NCBI GenBank assembly: GCA_934434555.1
Contig: CAKRZX010000025.1
Coordinates: 1-32,252 of the forward strand
Direction of reading: 5' to 3'
Source of the DNA: an uncultured Clostridia bacterium
GTDB lineage: Bacteria; Bacillota; Clostridia; Christensenellales; QALW01
DNA length: 32,252 nt
Positions 1-6,913 of this stretch are shown here, piece by piece. The notes under the pieces are model-generated. The model was not told the origin of the DNA. It searched no databases and was given only the letters and a program-made list of their open reading frames with translations. The translations under genes were made by a program, and so were the position numbers. Each line of letters opens with the position of its first letter. Position 1 is the stretch's first letter.

Positions 1-345
1 ATTTAGTTGATAAAGATTGTTTTATATCAAAATCCCATTTCAACATTGTAGGGCAGCGGCTTGCTGCTGCCGCGTGCAAAGAAAGATTGCAGTGCTGCAA
101 GCGGTTATAATGTTGCAAAACGTCTACACTTCCGCGCAAAATCCCTGTCGCGGAATCCGGCAGGAGATAAACCCCTGCCCTACGGTACAGGATAGATAAA
201 CAGCACAAACTGAGCGTTGCCAAAAGACAAATTTAGTTGATAAAGATTGTTTTATATCAAAATCCCATTTCAACATTGTAGGGCAGCGGCTTGCTGCTGC
301 CGCGTGCGAAAAAAGATTGCGTTTTACAACGGACATAATATTGCA
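1..345. repeat. Tandem ~230-bp hairpin repeat, two copies
   Basis: Bases 1-77 recur almost unchanged at 231-307, an exact offset of 230. Each copy holds a GC-rich hairpin module (48-74 and 278-304) that starts GTAGGGCAGC and closes with GCTGCCGCG. Between them, 159-186 holds the same kind of module in the opposite orientation (GGCAGG, loop, CCTGCC, then CCCTAC). The modules match those in the repeats around 9.1 kb and 10.9-11.6 kb, although the linker between modules differs. Short frames through this stretch have no ribosome sites and run through the repeats, so I see no gene here. From 346 to 435 only degenerate module pieces are visible. Confidence 0.8.
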
Positions 346-435
346 AAACGCCTATTCCACTACCTAAAACCGCAAACTCAATATTTCGCCGAAAAACAGC
401 CCGCCCTACCGCGGGAATAACAAAGAGCAATGAGC

Positions 436-463
436 GAAAAAGGCGGGAGCGCTACTCCCTGCC
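436..463 (-). terminator. Terminator of argGH
   Basis: Read on the minus strand, a GC-rich stem (GGCAGGGAG pairing with CTCCCGCC, one bulged base, loop TAGCG) is followed by TTTTT. It begins four bases after the argH stop codon, as expected for an intrinsic terminator. Confidence 0.75.
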
Positions 464-466
464 ATA

Positions 467-1837
467 TCATACCATATTTTTTGCCCACACAATCTGTTTT
501 TCCACCGATTCAACGCTCGTTCCGCCCTCACTTATACGCCTTTTCACGCAGTTAAGCAGGTTTATTGCGTCAAACAGGTCGTTTTCAAACATCGTATCAA
601 AAGATTTATACTCGCTCAGTGTCAGTTCTTCAAGCGTTTTATCTTCCTTTGTACAATAGGAAACAATCTGCCCGCAGAGTTTATACGCCTCGCGGAACGG
701 CTTTCCTTTTTTCGTTAAATAGTCCGCCAAATCCGTGGCGTTGATAAATCCTTTTTTTGCGGCAGTAAGCATATTTTCCCTGTTTGCTTTTATCGACCCG
801 ACCATTCCGTCAAACACGGTCAGGCAGGCTTTTACGGTTTCAAACGCGTCAAACGTGCTTTCCTTATCTTCCTGCATATCCTTGTTGTACGCCAGCGGCA
901 AACCTTTAAGCACCGTTAAAAGTGCGATTAAATCTCCGTACACTCTTCCCGTTTTGCCGCGGGTCAGTTCCGCCATATCGGAATTCTTTTTTTGCGGCAT
1001 AATGGAAGAGCCGGTTGAATACTCGTCGGAAAGTTCAATAAACCTGAATTCCCAACTTGACCACAGAATAATTTCTTCGGAAAAGCGGGAAAGGTGGGTC
1101 ATTGCAAGTGACAGCGCACTTAAAAGTTCCACGCAGAAGTCCCGGTCGGAAACGCCGTCGATGCTGTTTTGGCACACGCCGTCGAACCCGAGCATTTCAG
1201 CCTCGGATTTGCGGTCGGTGTTATATGTTGTTCCCGCAAGCGCGCAACTGCCGATAGGCGAAATATTCATTCGCTTTTTTGCGTCTTGAAGTCTGCCCGT
1301 GTCGCGCAAAAACATCATTGCGTACGCCATAAGCTGATGCCCGAACGTAATCGGCTGCGCCCTTTGCAGATGCGTATATCCCGGCATAACGGCATCTCTG
1401 TATTCTTCCGCCTTGCCGCACACGGTAATAATCAGTTTTTTTAATAGAGAAATAACCGTGTCCGTTTCGCTGCGCAGATACATTCTCATGTCAAGCGCCA
1501 CCTGGTCGTTTCTGCTGCGTGCGGTATGCAGCATTTTTCCCGCATCGCCGATACGCTTTGTAAGTTCCTGTTCGATAAAAGTATGAATATCTTCGCTTTC
1601 ATCGTCGATTATTAAATTTCCGCTGCTGATATCCGCAAGGATTCCGTCAAGCCCGTCTATGATTTCTTCCGCGCATTTTTGCGGAATAATCCCCTGTGCG
1701 CCCAGCATAGACGCGTGCGCCATACTTCCCCTGATATCTTCCTTAAACATCACCTTATCAAAACGGACAGAGGAATTAAAATCCTCTGCCGCCTTGTTTA
1801 TGTTGCCGTCACTGCGTCCTGCCCAAAGTTTAGCCAT
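467..1837 (-). CDS. argH: Argininosuccinate lyase
   Basis: Last step of arginine synthesis: splits argininosuccinate into arginine and fumarate in the cytoplasm. It is 456 residues, a normal family length, starting MAKLWAGRSDG. The fumarase/aspartase-superfamily signature GSSIMPQKKN is present, along with the HTARSRNDQVALDMR and GYTHLQRAQP blocks typical of ArgH. The signature normally continues N-P-D; here it reads N-S-D, an unusual change in a very conserved position. The start codon follows AAGGAG, which overlaps the argG stop codon, so translation is probably coupled to argG. Expression should follow the argG promoter and its ArgR-like sites. A terminator lies directly downstream. Confidence 0.96.
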   Translation of the reverse strand: MAKLWAGRSDGNINKAAEDFNSSVRFDKVMFKEDIRGSMAHASMLGAQGIIPQKCAEEIIDGLDGILADISSGNLIIDDESEDIHTFIEQELTKRIGDAGKMLHTARSRNDQVALDMRMYLRSETDTVISLLKKLIITVCGKAEEYRDAVMPGYTHLQRAQPITFGHQLMAYAMMFLRDTGRLQDAKKRMNISPIGSCALAGTTYNTDRKSEAEMLGFDGVCQNSIDGVSDRDFCVELLSALSLAMTHLSRFSEEIILWSSWEFRFIELSDEYSTGSSIMPQKKNSDMAELTRGKTGRVYGDLIALLTVLKGLPLAYNKDMQEDKESTFDAFETVKACLTVFDGMVGSIKANRENMLTAAKKGFINATDLADYLTKKGKPFREAYKLCGQIVSYCTKEDKTLEELTLSEYKSFDTMFENDLFDAINLLNCVKRRISEGGTSVESVEKQIVWAKNMV

Positions 1838-1840
1838 TTT

Positions 1841-3064
1841 TTACTCCTTGTTTTTTGCGTCAACCAAAGCCTGAACCTTTATGGGGAGCCCGTAAAGGTT
1901 TATAAATCCCGCCGAATCCTTCTGGTCGTAATCGCTTTCACCGAACGTGGCAATTTCCTCGCTGTAAAGGGAATACGGACTCCAAACTCCCGCGTTTATT
2001 ATATTGCCCTTGTAAAGTTTAAGTTTCACTTTGCCCGTAACTTTTTCCTGTGTTTTATCAACAAACGCGCTTAACGCTTCCCTTAAAGGCGTGAACCACT
2101 GCCCGTTATACACAAGTTCGGCAAAGGTGATTGAAAGCTTCTGTTTTTCGTGCAGAGTAAGTTTATCAAGACAAATGCTTTCAAGCACCGAGTGCGCTTT
2201 ATAAAGAATCGTTCCGCCGGGAGTTTCGTACACGCCGCGGCACTTCATACCCACAAGCCTGTTTTCAACGATGTCAATAATTCCTATGCCGTTTTTTCCG
2301 CCGAGAACGTTCAGTGCAAGAATAATATCCTTTGCGCTCATTGCCTTGTCATTGAGTTTTACGGGCACGCCCTTATCAAATTCAAGAGTGATATATTCCG
2401 GCTCGTCCGGCGCGTCTATCGGTGAAACACCCATTTCAAGAAAACCTTTTTTTCCGTACTGAGGCTCGTTTCCCGTATCCTCCAAGTCAAGACCCTCGTG
2501 GGAAAGGTGCCACAGGTTCTTGTCCTTTGAATAGTTCGTTTCCCTGTTTATTTTAAGGGGAATGTTGTGCTTTTCGGCATATTCGATTTCCTCTTCACGG
2601 GACTTTATGCTCCATTCCCTCCACGGCGCTATTATGGGCATATCGGGCGCGAAATGCTTTATTGCAAGCTCAAAACGAACCTGGTCGTTGCCCTTGCCGG
2701 TACAGCCGTGAACTATGGCGTCCGCATTTTCTTTAAGCGCGATTTCCGCAAGCCCCTTTGCAATGCACGGGCGTGCGTGACTTGTGCCCAAAAGATAATC
2801 CTCATAAACGGCGCCCGCTTTCATTGTGGGGATAATATAATCGTCAACGTATTCGTCGGTTAAATCAAGCACGTAAAGTTTTGATGCACCTGTTTTTATC
2901 GCCTTTTCTTCCAGACCGTCAAGTTCGTCCGCCTGACCCACGTTGCCTGAAACCGCAATAACTTCACAGTTATTGTAGTTTTCTTTAAGCCACGGAATAA
3001 TTATCGATGTATCAAGTCCGCCCGAATAGGCAAGCACTACTTTTTTAATATCTTCTTTTTTCAT
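1841..3064 (-). CDS. argG: Argininosuccinate synthase
   Basis: Joins citrulline and aspartate with ATP to give argininosuccinate, the step before ArgH. It has 407 residues, the usual length. The N-terminus carries the ATP-binding PP-loop (AYSGGLDTS, residues 12-20), and further in are GCTGKGNDQVRFE and ETNYSKDKNLWHLSHEG, both typical of ArgG. It starts with ATG after AAGGAG. ArgG is first and ArgH second, only three bases apart. The upstream region has a near-consensus promoter and several ArgR-box-like sequences, so repression by arginine through ArgR is likely. No other arginine genes lie in the window. Confidence 0.97.
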   Translation of the reverse strand: MKKEDIKKVVLAYSGGLDTSIIIPWLKENYNNCEVIAVSGNVGQADELDGLEEKAIKTGASKLYVLDLTDEYVDDYIIPTMKAGAVYEDYLLGTSHARPCIAKGLAEIALKENADAIVHGCTGKGNDQVRFELAIKHFAPDMPIIAPWREWSIKSREEEIEYAEKHNIPLKINRETNYSKDKNLWHLSHEGLDLEDTGNEPQYGKKGFLEMGVSPIDAPDEPEYITLEFDKGVPVKLNDKAMSAKDIILALNVLGGKNGIGIIDIVENRLVGMKCRGVYETPGGTILYKAHSVLESICLDKLTLHEKQKLSITFAELVYNGQWFTPLREALSAFVDKTQEKVTGKVKLKLYKGNIINAGVWSPYSLYSEEIATFGESDYDQKDSAGFINLYGLPIKVQALVDAKNKE

Positions 3065-3074
3065 TTTAGTTCTC

Positions 3075-3092
3075 CTTGAATTTTTATTTATG
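3075..3092 (-). promoter_or_regulatory. Probable ArgR box between argG promoter and start
   Basis: The minus strand reads CATAAATAAAAATTCAAG. The Bacillus subtilis ARG box as I recall it is CATGAATAAAAATKCAAK, so 17 of 18 positions agree. It lies just downstream of the -10 hexamer and runs into the ribosome-binding region, a place where a bound repressor would block initiation or early elongation. Confidence 0.6.
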
Positions 3093-3097
3093 CATTG

Positions 3098-3125
3098 ATT
3101 ATACCACTTTATCCGTTTATGTCAA
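3098..3125 (-). promoter_or_regulatory. argGH promoter
   Basis: On the minus strand TTGACA (3120-3125) and TATAAT (3098-3103) are both perfect consensus hexamers with a 16-base spacer. It is the only promoter-like pair before argG. Confidence 0.85.
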
Positions 3126-3130
3126 GCGAT

Positions 3131-3180
3131 TTTGCATAAATATTCTATATTATTTTATTTTATGCATTTATTATGCATAA
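3131..3180. promoter_or_regulatory. Upstream ArgR-like sites of argG
   Basis: 3131-3148 reads TTTGCATAAATATTCTAT, which agrees with the E. coli-type box (TGAAT, four A/T bases, ATTCA) except for one base in each arm. 3160-3180 is a perfect inverted repeat, TTATGCAT and ATGCATAA with a five-base spacer. Both lie upstream of the -35, so together with 3075-3092 they could give a hexameric ArgR several contact points. The palindrome's last bases touch the GH28 gene's terminator. Confidence 0.45.
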
Positions 3181-3205
3181 AAAGAGCAGAGACGAATCTC
3201 TGCCC
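3177..3205 (-). terminator. Terminator of the GH28-like gene
   Basis: On the minus strand GGGCAGAGA, loop TTCG, TCTCTGCTC (one wobble pair) is followed by TTTTT. It begins four bases past the GH28 stop codon and separates that gene from the argG control region. Confidence 0.8.
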
Positions 3206-3209
3206 TGAA

Positions 3210-4466
3210 TTACTGTAATATTAAATTTTCACACTCATCAAACACGGTGGCTTTTTCAAACTGCCCTTTATCTATCTTAATATTTTTCAGCGTTATGCCG
3301 TTGAGCTTAGTAAAGTAAAACGCGGCACGTTTGTTGTCGGTATCCGAGTAAACGCAGGGGATCCGGTCGCCCGTTTCGGGCGAAAAACGGATTTCGCCGT
3401 TAATAAGCCTGATATTTGAGAAGTCGGCATTTTCAAACCCCTGTAAACAGCAAAACCTGTTGCTTTCGGCATAAAAATCCGATATACTTAAATTTCTTAC
3501 ATAAGCCGGTTCTTTAAGCGGCGGGAACTTTTGCTGGTTGCTTATTTTCATTTCAAACGCACACAGTGCCTGAACCGAAACGCCGCTAAAACGTATATTT
3601 TCAACTGACGTGCTTTCACCTTGCGGAGAGAACCTGCAAGTAATGCCTAACCCGTTAAGTGAATTCCTGATTATTATATTCGAGAACAGAGCATTACGGA
3701 TAATTCCTCCTCCAACGCCTATCCTTACTCCGTAATCAAGGTAACTTGTAATAATACAGTTTGTAACCGTTATATTCTCGCATACTTCTTCGCGCTTTTG
3801 CAGGGTTTCACCGCTTGCCCGCAAAGTTATGCCGTCATCCCCGGTTTCTATAATACAGTCACTTACGCAAACATTTTTACAGCAGTCAATGTCAATCCCG
3901 TCGTTTACCCATTGCCTTGTTTCGCCCTTAATATTCAGCCCGCGGGCAATTACATTTTCGCACCCTAAAAAAAACAGGTGCCAGAAGGGCGAATATCGGA
4001 GATTGATATTTTCAACCCGGACATTTTTGCACTCGGCAAAGAAAAGCATTTGCCCCGGACGCTGCGCTTCCTTCGGAGGATGCGTAAAAAAGCCGCAATA
4101 GCTTTCAACCAGCTTTTCGTTTACCCAAAAATGTGAGTCTCCGTCTATTGTCCCGTAGCCCGAAACAAATATATCTTCCTGTTCAACGGCGGTAATAAGA
4201 TGTGTTCCCGCCATGGACTCTTCCTCAAATATACAGTTCTGCGGGCAAAAATCCTCACTGTTGTAGTCTTCTCTGTTATGGCTTGCCCTCAGCACCGCAC
4301 CCGCTTCAAGATAAAGCCCGCCGTGGCTTTTTAAGTACAGCGTTCCCGTTATGTATTCACCCTTTGGCACAAGCACTGTGCCGCCGGCATCTATTGCGCG
4401 CTGGATTGCAAGTGTATCATTGGTTTTTCCGTCGCCCTTTGCACCGAAATCACGTACGTTATTCAT
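3210..4466 (-). CDS. GH28-like right-handed beta-helix glycoside hydrolase
   Basis: Resembles polygalacturonases and rhamnogalacturonan hydrolases of family GH28, which cut galacturonic-acid linkages in pectin. It is 418 residues from the ATG at 4466, chosen because AGGAGG sits seven bases upstream; the longer frame from 4526 runs through the promoter. The N-terminus (DFGAKGDGKTNDTLAIQRAI) is the typical pectate-lyase-superfamily cap. Acidic motifs N-D-G-I-D-I-D (188-194) and G-D-D-G-I-T-L-R (209-216) correspond to the GH28 catalytic blocks, and Y-G-V-R-I-G (245-250) to the usual R-I-K block. The GHG histidine block of classic polygalacturonases is not visible. No signal peptide is seen, so it may act inside the cell on imported oligosaccharides. 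Substrate is unknown. Confidence 0.85.
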   Translation of the reverse strand: MNNVRDFGAKGDGKTNDTLAIQRAIDAGGTVLVPKGEYITGTLYLKSHGGLYLEAGAVLRASHNREDYNSEDFCPQNCIFEEESMAGTHLITAVEQEDIFVSGYGTIDGDSHFWVNEKLVESYCGFFTHPPKEAQRPGQMLFFAECKNVRVENINLRYSPFWHLFFLGCENVIARGLNIKGETRQWVNDGIDIDCCKNVCVSDCIIETGDDGITLRASGETLQKREEVCENITVTNCIITSYLDYGVRIGVGGGIIRNALFSNIIIRNSLNGLGITCRFSPQGESTSVENIRFSGVSVQALCAFEMKISNQQKFPPLKEPAYVRNLSISDFYAESNRFCCLQGFENADFSNIRLINGEIRFSPETGDRIPCVYSDTDNKRAAFYFTKLNGITLKNIKIDKGQFEKATVFDECENLILQ

Positions 4467-4497
4467 ATATTGCCTCCTAAATTCCTTATTAAAACAA

Positions 4498-4526
4498 AGT
4501 ATAGCAAAACGAAATTCAAAAGTCAA
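4498..4526 (-). promoter_or_regulatory. Promoter of the GH28-like gene
   Basis: TTGACT (4521-4526) and TATACT (4498-4503) on the minus strand with a 17-base spacer. It lies between the LysR stop codon and the GH28 start. No terminator follows the LysR gene, so the GH28 gene may also be reached by readthrough. Confidence 0.7.
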
Positions 4527-4541
4527 TATTTTTTTATTTTT

Positions 4542-5465
4542 TTATTTTATCGGGTCAACGTCGGCGACTTCGATATATTGGTCGCTCATAAACTCCCGAA
4601 GATTTTCTATCAAAAAATTTATGAACCGCTTTGACGCTATTGATAAAAATGCGGGATTCTCATACGCAACGGCAATGATGCGCTCTATTGACGGCATAGT
4701 GAGAATTTTGCGGAACTTGTACGTTGTATGTTCAAGCGCCATTGACGAAAGAAACGTTATTCCCAGCCCCGCTTCCACCATTGCAAGTATGGTAGCATCA
4801 TCCTGTATTCGGTATTTTACATTGGGCACTTTCCCTATTTGCTGAAACGAATCGAAAATCGTATTGAATTTACCACCCTCTTCCATTAAAATAAGCGGGT
4901 CATCGGCAAACTTTTCAAGCAGTACCGTGTCAGCCCCGGCAAGCCGATGGCTTTCCGGAACGACCGCAAGAATCTTTTCGTGAGCAAGCACTTTTGTTTC
5001 AAAGCCTGCTGCCGCTGCGGGATAAACAAACGCAAAATCAATCGCTCCGCTTTTAAGCATCTGCGGAATAGATTTGTTATCGCCCTGAAACAGCACAAAA
5101 TTTATTTCGGGATAAAGAGTACGGAATCTTTTGATTACCTGCGGCAGAACGTGCTGTGAAATGCTCGGGAAAATGCCTATCCGCACTTCACCCGCATTAA
5201 GACCGCTGATTTCGTGGGCTTTTTCGTTCATTTCCCGCCCCGCCGCCATTGTACGCATAATAAAGGGATAAAGTTGTTTGCCCTCGGGGGTAAGTTTTAC
5301 ACCGCCGCGGGTGCGGATAAGCAGTTTAAGTGAAAACTCATTTTCAAGCGACGCCACCATTTGGCTGACCGCTGCCTGTGTATACCCAAGCGCCTCGGCG
5401 GCACGGGTAAAACTGCCGTATTCCATTATTTTGCAGAACGCAACGTATCTTTGCACGCTTTTCAC
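4542..5465 (-). CDS. LysR-family transcriptional regulator
   Basis: DNA-binding regulator of 307 residues, the usual LysR length. The N-terminal winged helix-turn-helix spans about residues 5-65 (FTRAAEALGYTQAAVSQMVASLE), followed by a linker helix and a two-lobed effector-binding domain (about 90-295, starting EVRIGIFPSISQHVLP). It is transcribed away from the LUD-domain gene, the classic arrangement for a LysR regulator and its target, and an inverted repeat lies between them. Downstream on the same strand is the GH28-like gene. The effector cannot be predicted from the sequence. It starts with ATG, preceded by AAGGGGTG. Confidence 0.92.
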   Translation of the reverse strand: MKSVQRYVAFCKIMEYGSFTRAAEALGYTQAAVSQMVASLENEFSLKLLIRTRGGVKLTPEGKQLYPFIMRTMAAGREMNEKAHEISGLNAGEVRIGIFPSISQHVLPQVIKRFRTLYPEINFVLFQGDNKSIPQMLKSGAIDFAFVYPAAAAGFETKVLAHEKILAVVPESHRLAGADTVLLEKFADDPLILMEEGGKFNTIFDSFQQIGKVPNVKYRIQDDATILAMVEAGLGITFLSSMALEHTTYKFRKILTMPSIERIIAVAYENPAFLSIASKRFINFLIENLREFMSDQYIEVADVDPIK

Positions 5466-5487
5466 CCCTTATGCATTGTGTTGTTAT

Positions 5488-5504
5488 TATAAGATATTCT
5501 TATA
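5488..5504. promoter_or_regulatory. Inverted repeat, likely LysR-regulator operator
   Basis: TATAAGA and TCTTATA flank TAT, a perfect 7+3+7 palindrome containing the ATAAG/CTTAT half-sites seen in many LysR-type boxes. It sits just downstream of the -10 of the lysR-type gene, where binding would give autorepression, and about 40 bases upstream of the LUD gene's promoter. Confidence 0.6.
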
Positions 5505-5506
5505 TA

Positions 5507-5535
5507 ACTATAATATATTTTTCGCGCTGCGTCAA
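5507..5535 (-). promoter_or_regulatory. Promoter of the LysR-family gene
   Basis: TTGACG (5530-5535) and TATAGT (5507-5512) on the minus strand with a 17-base spacer, directly upstream of the inverted repeat at 5488-5504. Confidence 0.65.
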
Positions 5536-5544
5536 GGAAAAATG

Positions 5545-5573
5545 TTGAAAAAATCCGTGTCGTGTGTTAAAAT
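5545..5573 (+). promoter_or_regulatory. Promoter of the LUD-domain gene
   Basis: TTGAAA (5545-5550) and TAAAAT (5568-5573) with a 17-base spacer. Transcription would begin near 5580, leaving a very short leader that contains the AGGAG at 5581-5585. Confidence 0.55.
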
Positions 5574-5593
5574 AAAAAAAAGGAGTGAATTTT

Positions 5594-6229
5594 ATGGACG
5601 GCAAAGAATTTATAAAAAACCGCAATACATTATTGGGCGAAACCCTTAAAAAGAATTTCGGCGCCCGCAATTTTGACGCATATTACTGCGAAACAAAGGG
5701 CGAAGCCGCGGACACGGCGCTTTCGCTTATTCAGGAAAACAGCACCGTTGCGTGGGGCGGAAGTATGAGTATTTTTGAGTGCGGGCTTGTTGACCGCCTT
5801 AAAAGAGGCAATTACAACATAATAGACCGCAGCAAGTATGACGATGTGCGGCAGGCATATATTGACACTTTCTGCTCGGACACATATCTGATGAGTGCCA
5901 ACGGGATAAGCGCAAAAGGCGAACTTGTAAACATCGACGGCACAGCCAACAGGCTTTCGGCGCTTTGTTTCGGACCTAAACAGGTTATAGTAATTGCAAG
6001 TCTTAATAAAGTTATGCCTGATTTGGACAGCGCAATCAAGCGTGCGCGCAATGTTGCCGCGCCTGAGAACGCCCAACGGTTCCCTCTTGACACACCCTGT
6101 CGGAAAACAGGCGTTTGCGGTGACTGTCACGGCGATGACTGCATATGTGCGCAGTTGTTAATAACACGCGTATGTCGCCCGAAAGGCAGAATAAAGATAA
6201 TCTTCTGCGGCGAAGATTTAGGCTTTTAA
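5594..6229 (+). CDS. LUD-domain (DUF162) protein
   Basis: Member of the LUD/YkgG family related to LutC of lactate utilisation; single-domain members like this are mostly uncharacterised. It has 211 residues from the ATG at 5594, chosen because AGGAG lies eight bases upstream; the in-frame GTG at 5585 is inside that site. Family landmarks are VAWGGSMSIFECG near residue 53 and the ANGISAKGELVNIDGTANR block. The C-terminal part has a cysteine cluster C-x5-C-x2-C-x4-C-x-C, which could bind a metal or iron-sulfur cluster. It faces away from a LysR regulator that probably controls it. Its transcript should run into the 80-bp repeat array, because the first clear terminator is at 6772-6800. Confidence 0.88.
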   Translation: MDGKEFIKNRNTLLGETLKKNFGARNFDAYYCETKGEAADTALSLIQENSTVAWGGSMSIFECGLVDRLKRGNYNIIDRSKYDDVRQAYIDTFCSDTYLMSANGISAKGELVNIDGTANRLSALCFGPKQVIVIASLNKVMPDLDSAIKRARNVAAPENAQRFPLDTPCRKTGVCGDCHGDDCICAQLLITRVCRPKGRIKIIFCGEDLGF

Positions 6230-6240
6230 CCGTACCGTAC

Positions 6241-6715
6241 TTTTTTTCTTGTAAGAAAAAAAGCAGGCAAAAAAAGGACTGCATTTTTCTCGGTAAAAAA
6301 AGGCTTGGGCGAAAATGACGGTACATTTTTCCGGGAGAAAAAAGCAGGCAAAAAAGAACTGCATTTTTCTCGGTGAAAAAGATTGAATGAAAAAGAGCCT
6401 CTTTTTTCTTGTAAGAAAAAAAGCAGGCAAAAAAAGAACTGCATTTTTCTCGGTAAAAAAAGGCTTGGGCGAAAATGACGGGACATTTTCCGGGAGAAAA
6501 AAGCAGGCAAAAAGAACTGTATTTATTCTCTATGAAAAAGGCTTGGGCGAAAATGACGGGACGTTTTTCCGGGAGAAAAAGCAGGCAAAAAGAACTGTAT
6601 TTTTCTCGGTAAAAAAAAGGCTTGGGTGAAAAGGACGGGACGTTTTTCCGGAAGAAAAAAGCAGGCAAAAAAGAACTGTATTTTTTCTCTATGAAAAAAA
6701 GTGAACGAAAAATGC
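6241..6715. repeat. Six-copy ~80-bp dimeric hairpin array
   Basis: The core GCAGGCAAAAA occurs at 6263, 6344, 6423, 6503, 6581 and 6661 (spacings 81, 79, 80, 78, 80). Each 80-bp period has two half-units. One half has a T-run/A-run hairpin (TTTTTTCTTGTAAGAAAAAA in copies 1 and 3; a CCGGGAG or CCGGAAG loop in copies 2, 4, 5 and 6) followed by GCAGGCAAAAAAGAACTG. The other has TTTTTCTCGGTAAAAA followed in most copies by AGGCTTGGGCGAAAATGACGG. Copies are diverged but in register, and there are no unique spacers. It lies between the LUD stop codon and a terminator, so it is probably in that gene's 3' untranslated RNA. Minus-strand frames through it (rich in Phe, Lys and Pro) look like by-products of the repeat. 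Confidence 0.85.
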
Positions 6716-6771
6716 ATATTTTCTCTGCAAGAAAAATCGAATTAACACAATCTTTTCTGCTTATGCATATT

Positions 6772-6800
6772 GCGGACGCTTGACCGGCGTCCGCCTTTTT
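6772..6800 (+). terminator. Terminator downstream of LUD gene and repeat array
   Basis: GCGGACGC (6772-6779), a seven-base loop, GCGTCCGC (6787-6794), then CTTTTT. It is the first strong intrinsic terminator after the LUD gene, placing the array upstream of transcript end. Confidence 0.85.
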
Positions 6801-6854
6801 AATCACGTTCTTCAAAGATGTTAAAATAGTATCGGAAATAAATAAAATAGTGTC

Positions 6855-6883
6855 TTGACTTTTCTCTTTTGGATGTGTAAAAT
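6855..6883 (+). promoter_or_regulatory. Promoter of the SGNH esterase gene
   Basis: TTGACT (6855-6860), a 17-base spacer and TAAAAT (6878-6883), followed by AAAGGAG ahead of the ATG at 6914. Confidence 0.7.
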
Positions 6884-6913
6884 AAAAACATAAAATATAA
6901 AGGAGTAAAAGAA

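Noticed and set aside
48..74. tRNA or small structured RNA gene
   Set aside because: The hairpin is repeated at many places with linker changes and shows no tRNA arms or anticodon structure.
5585..5593. GTG start of the LUD gene
   Set aside because: It overlaps the ribosome site AGGAG; the ATG at 5594 is correctly spaced.
6241..6715. CRISPR array
   Set aside because: The repeat period is ~80 bases, units are diverged throughout and there are no unique spacers between identical repeats; no cas genes nearby.
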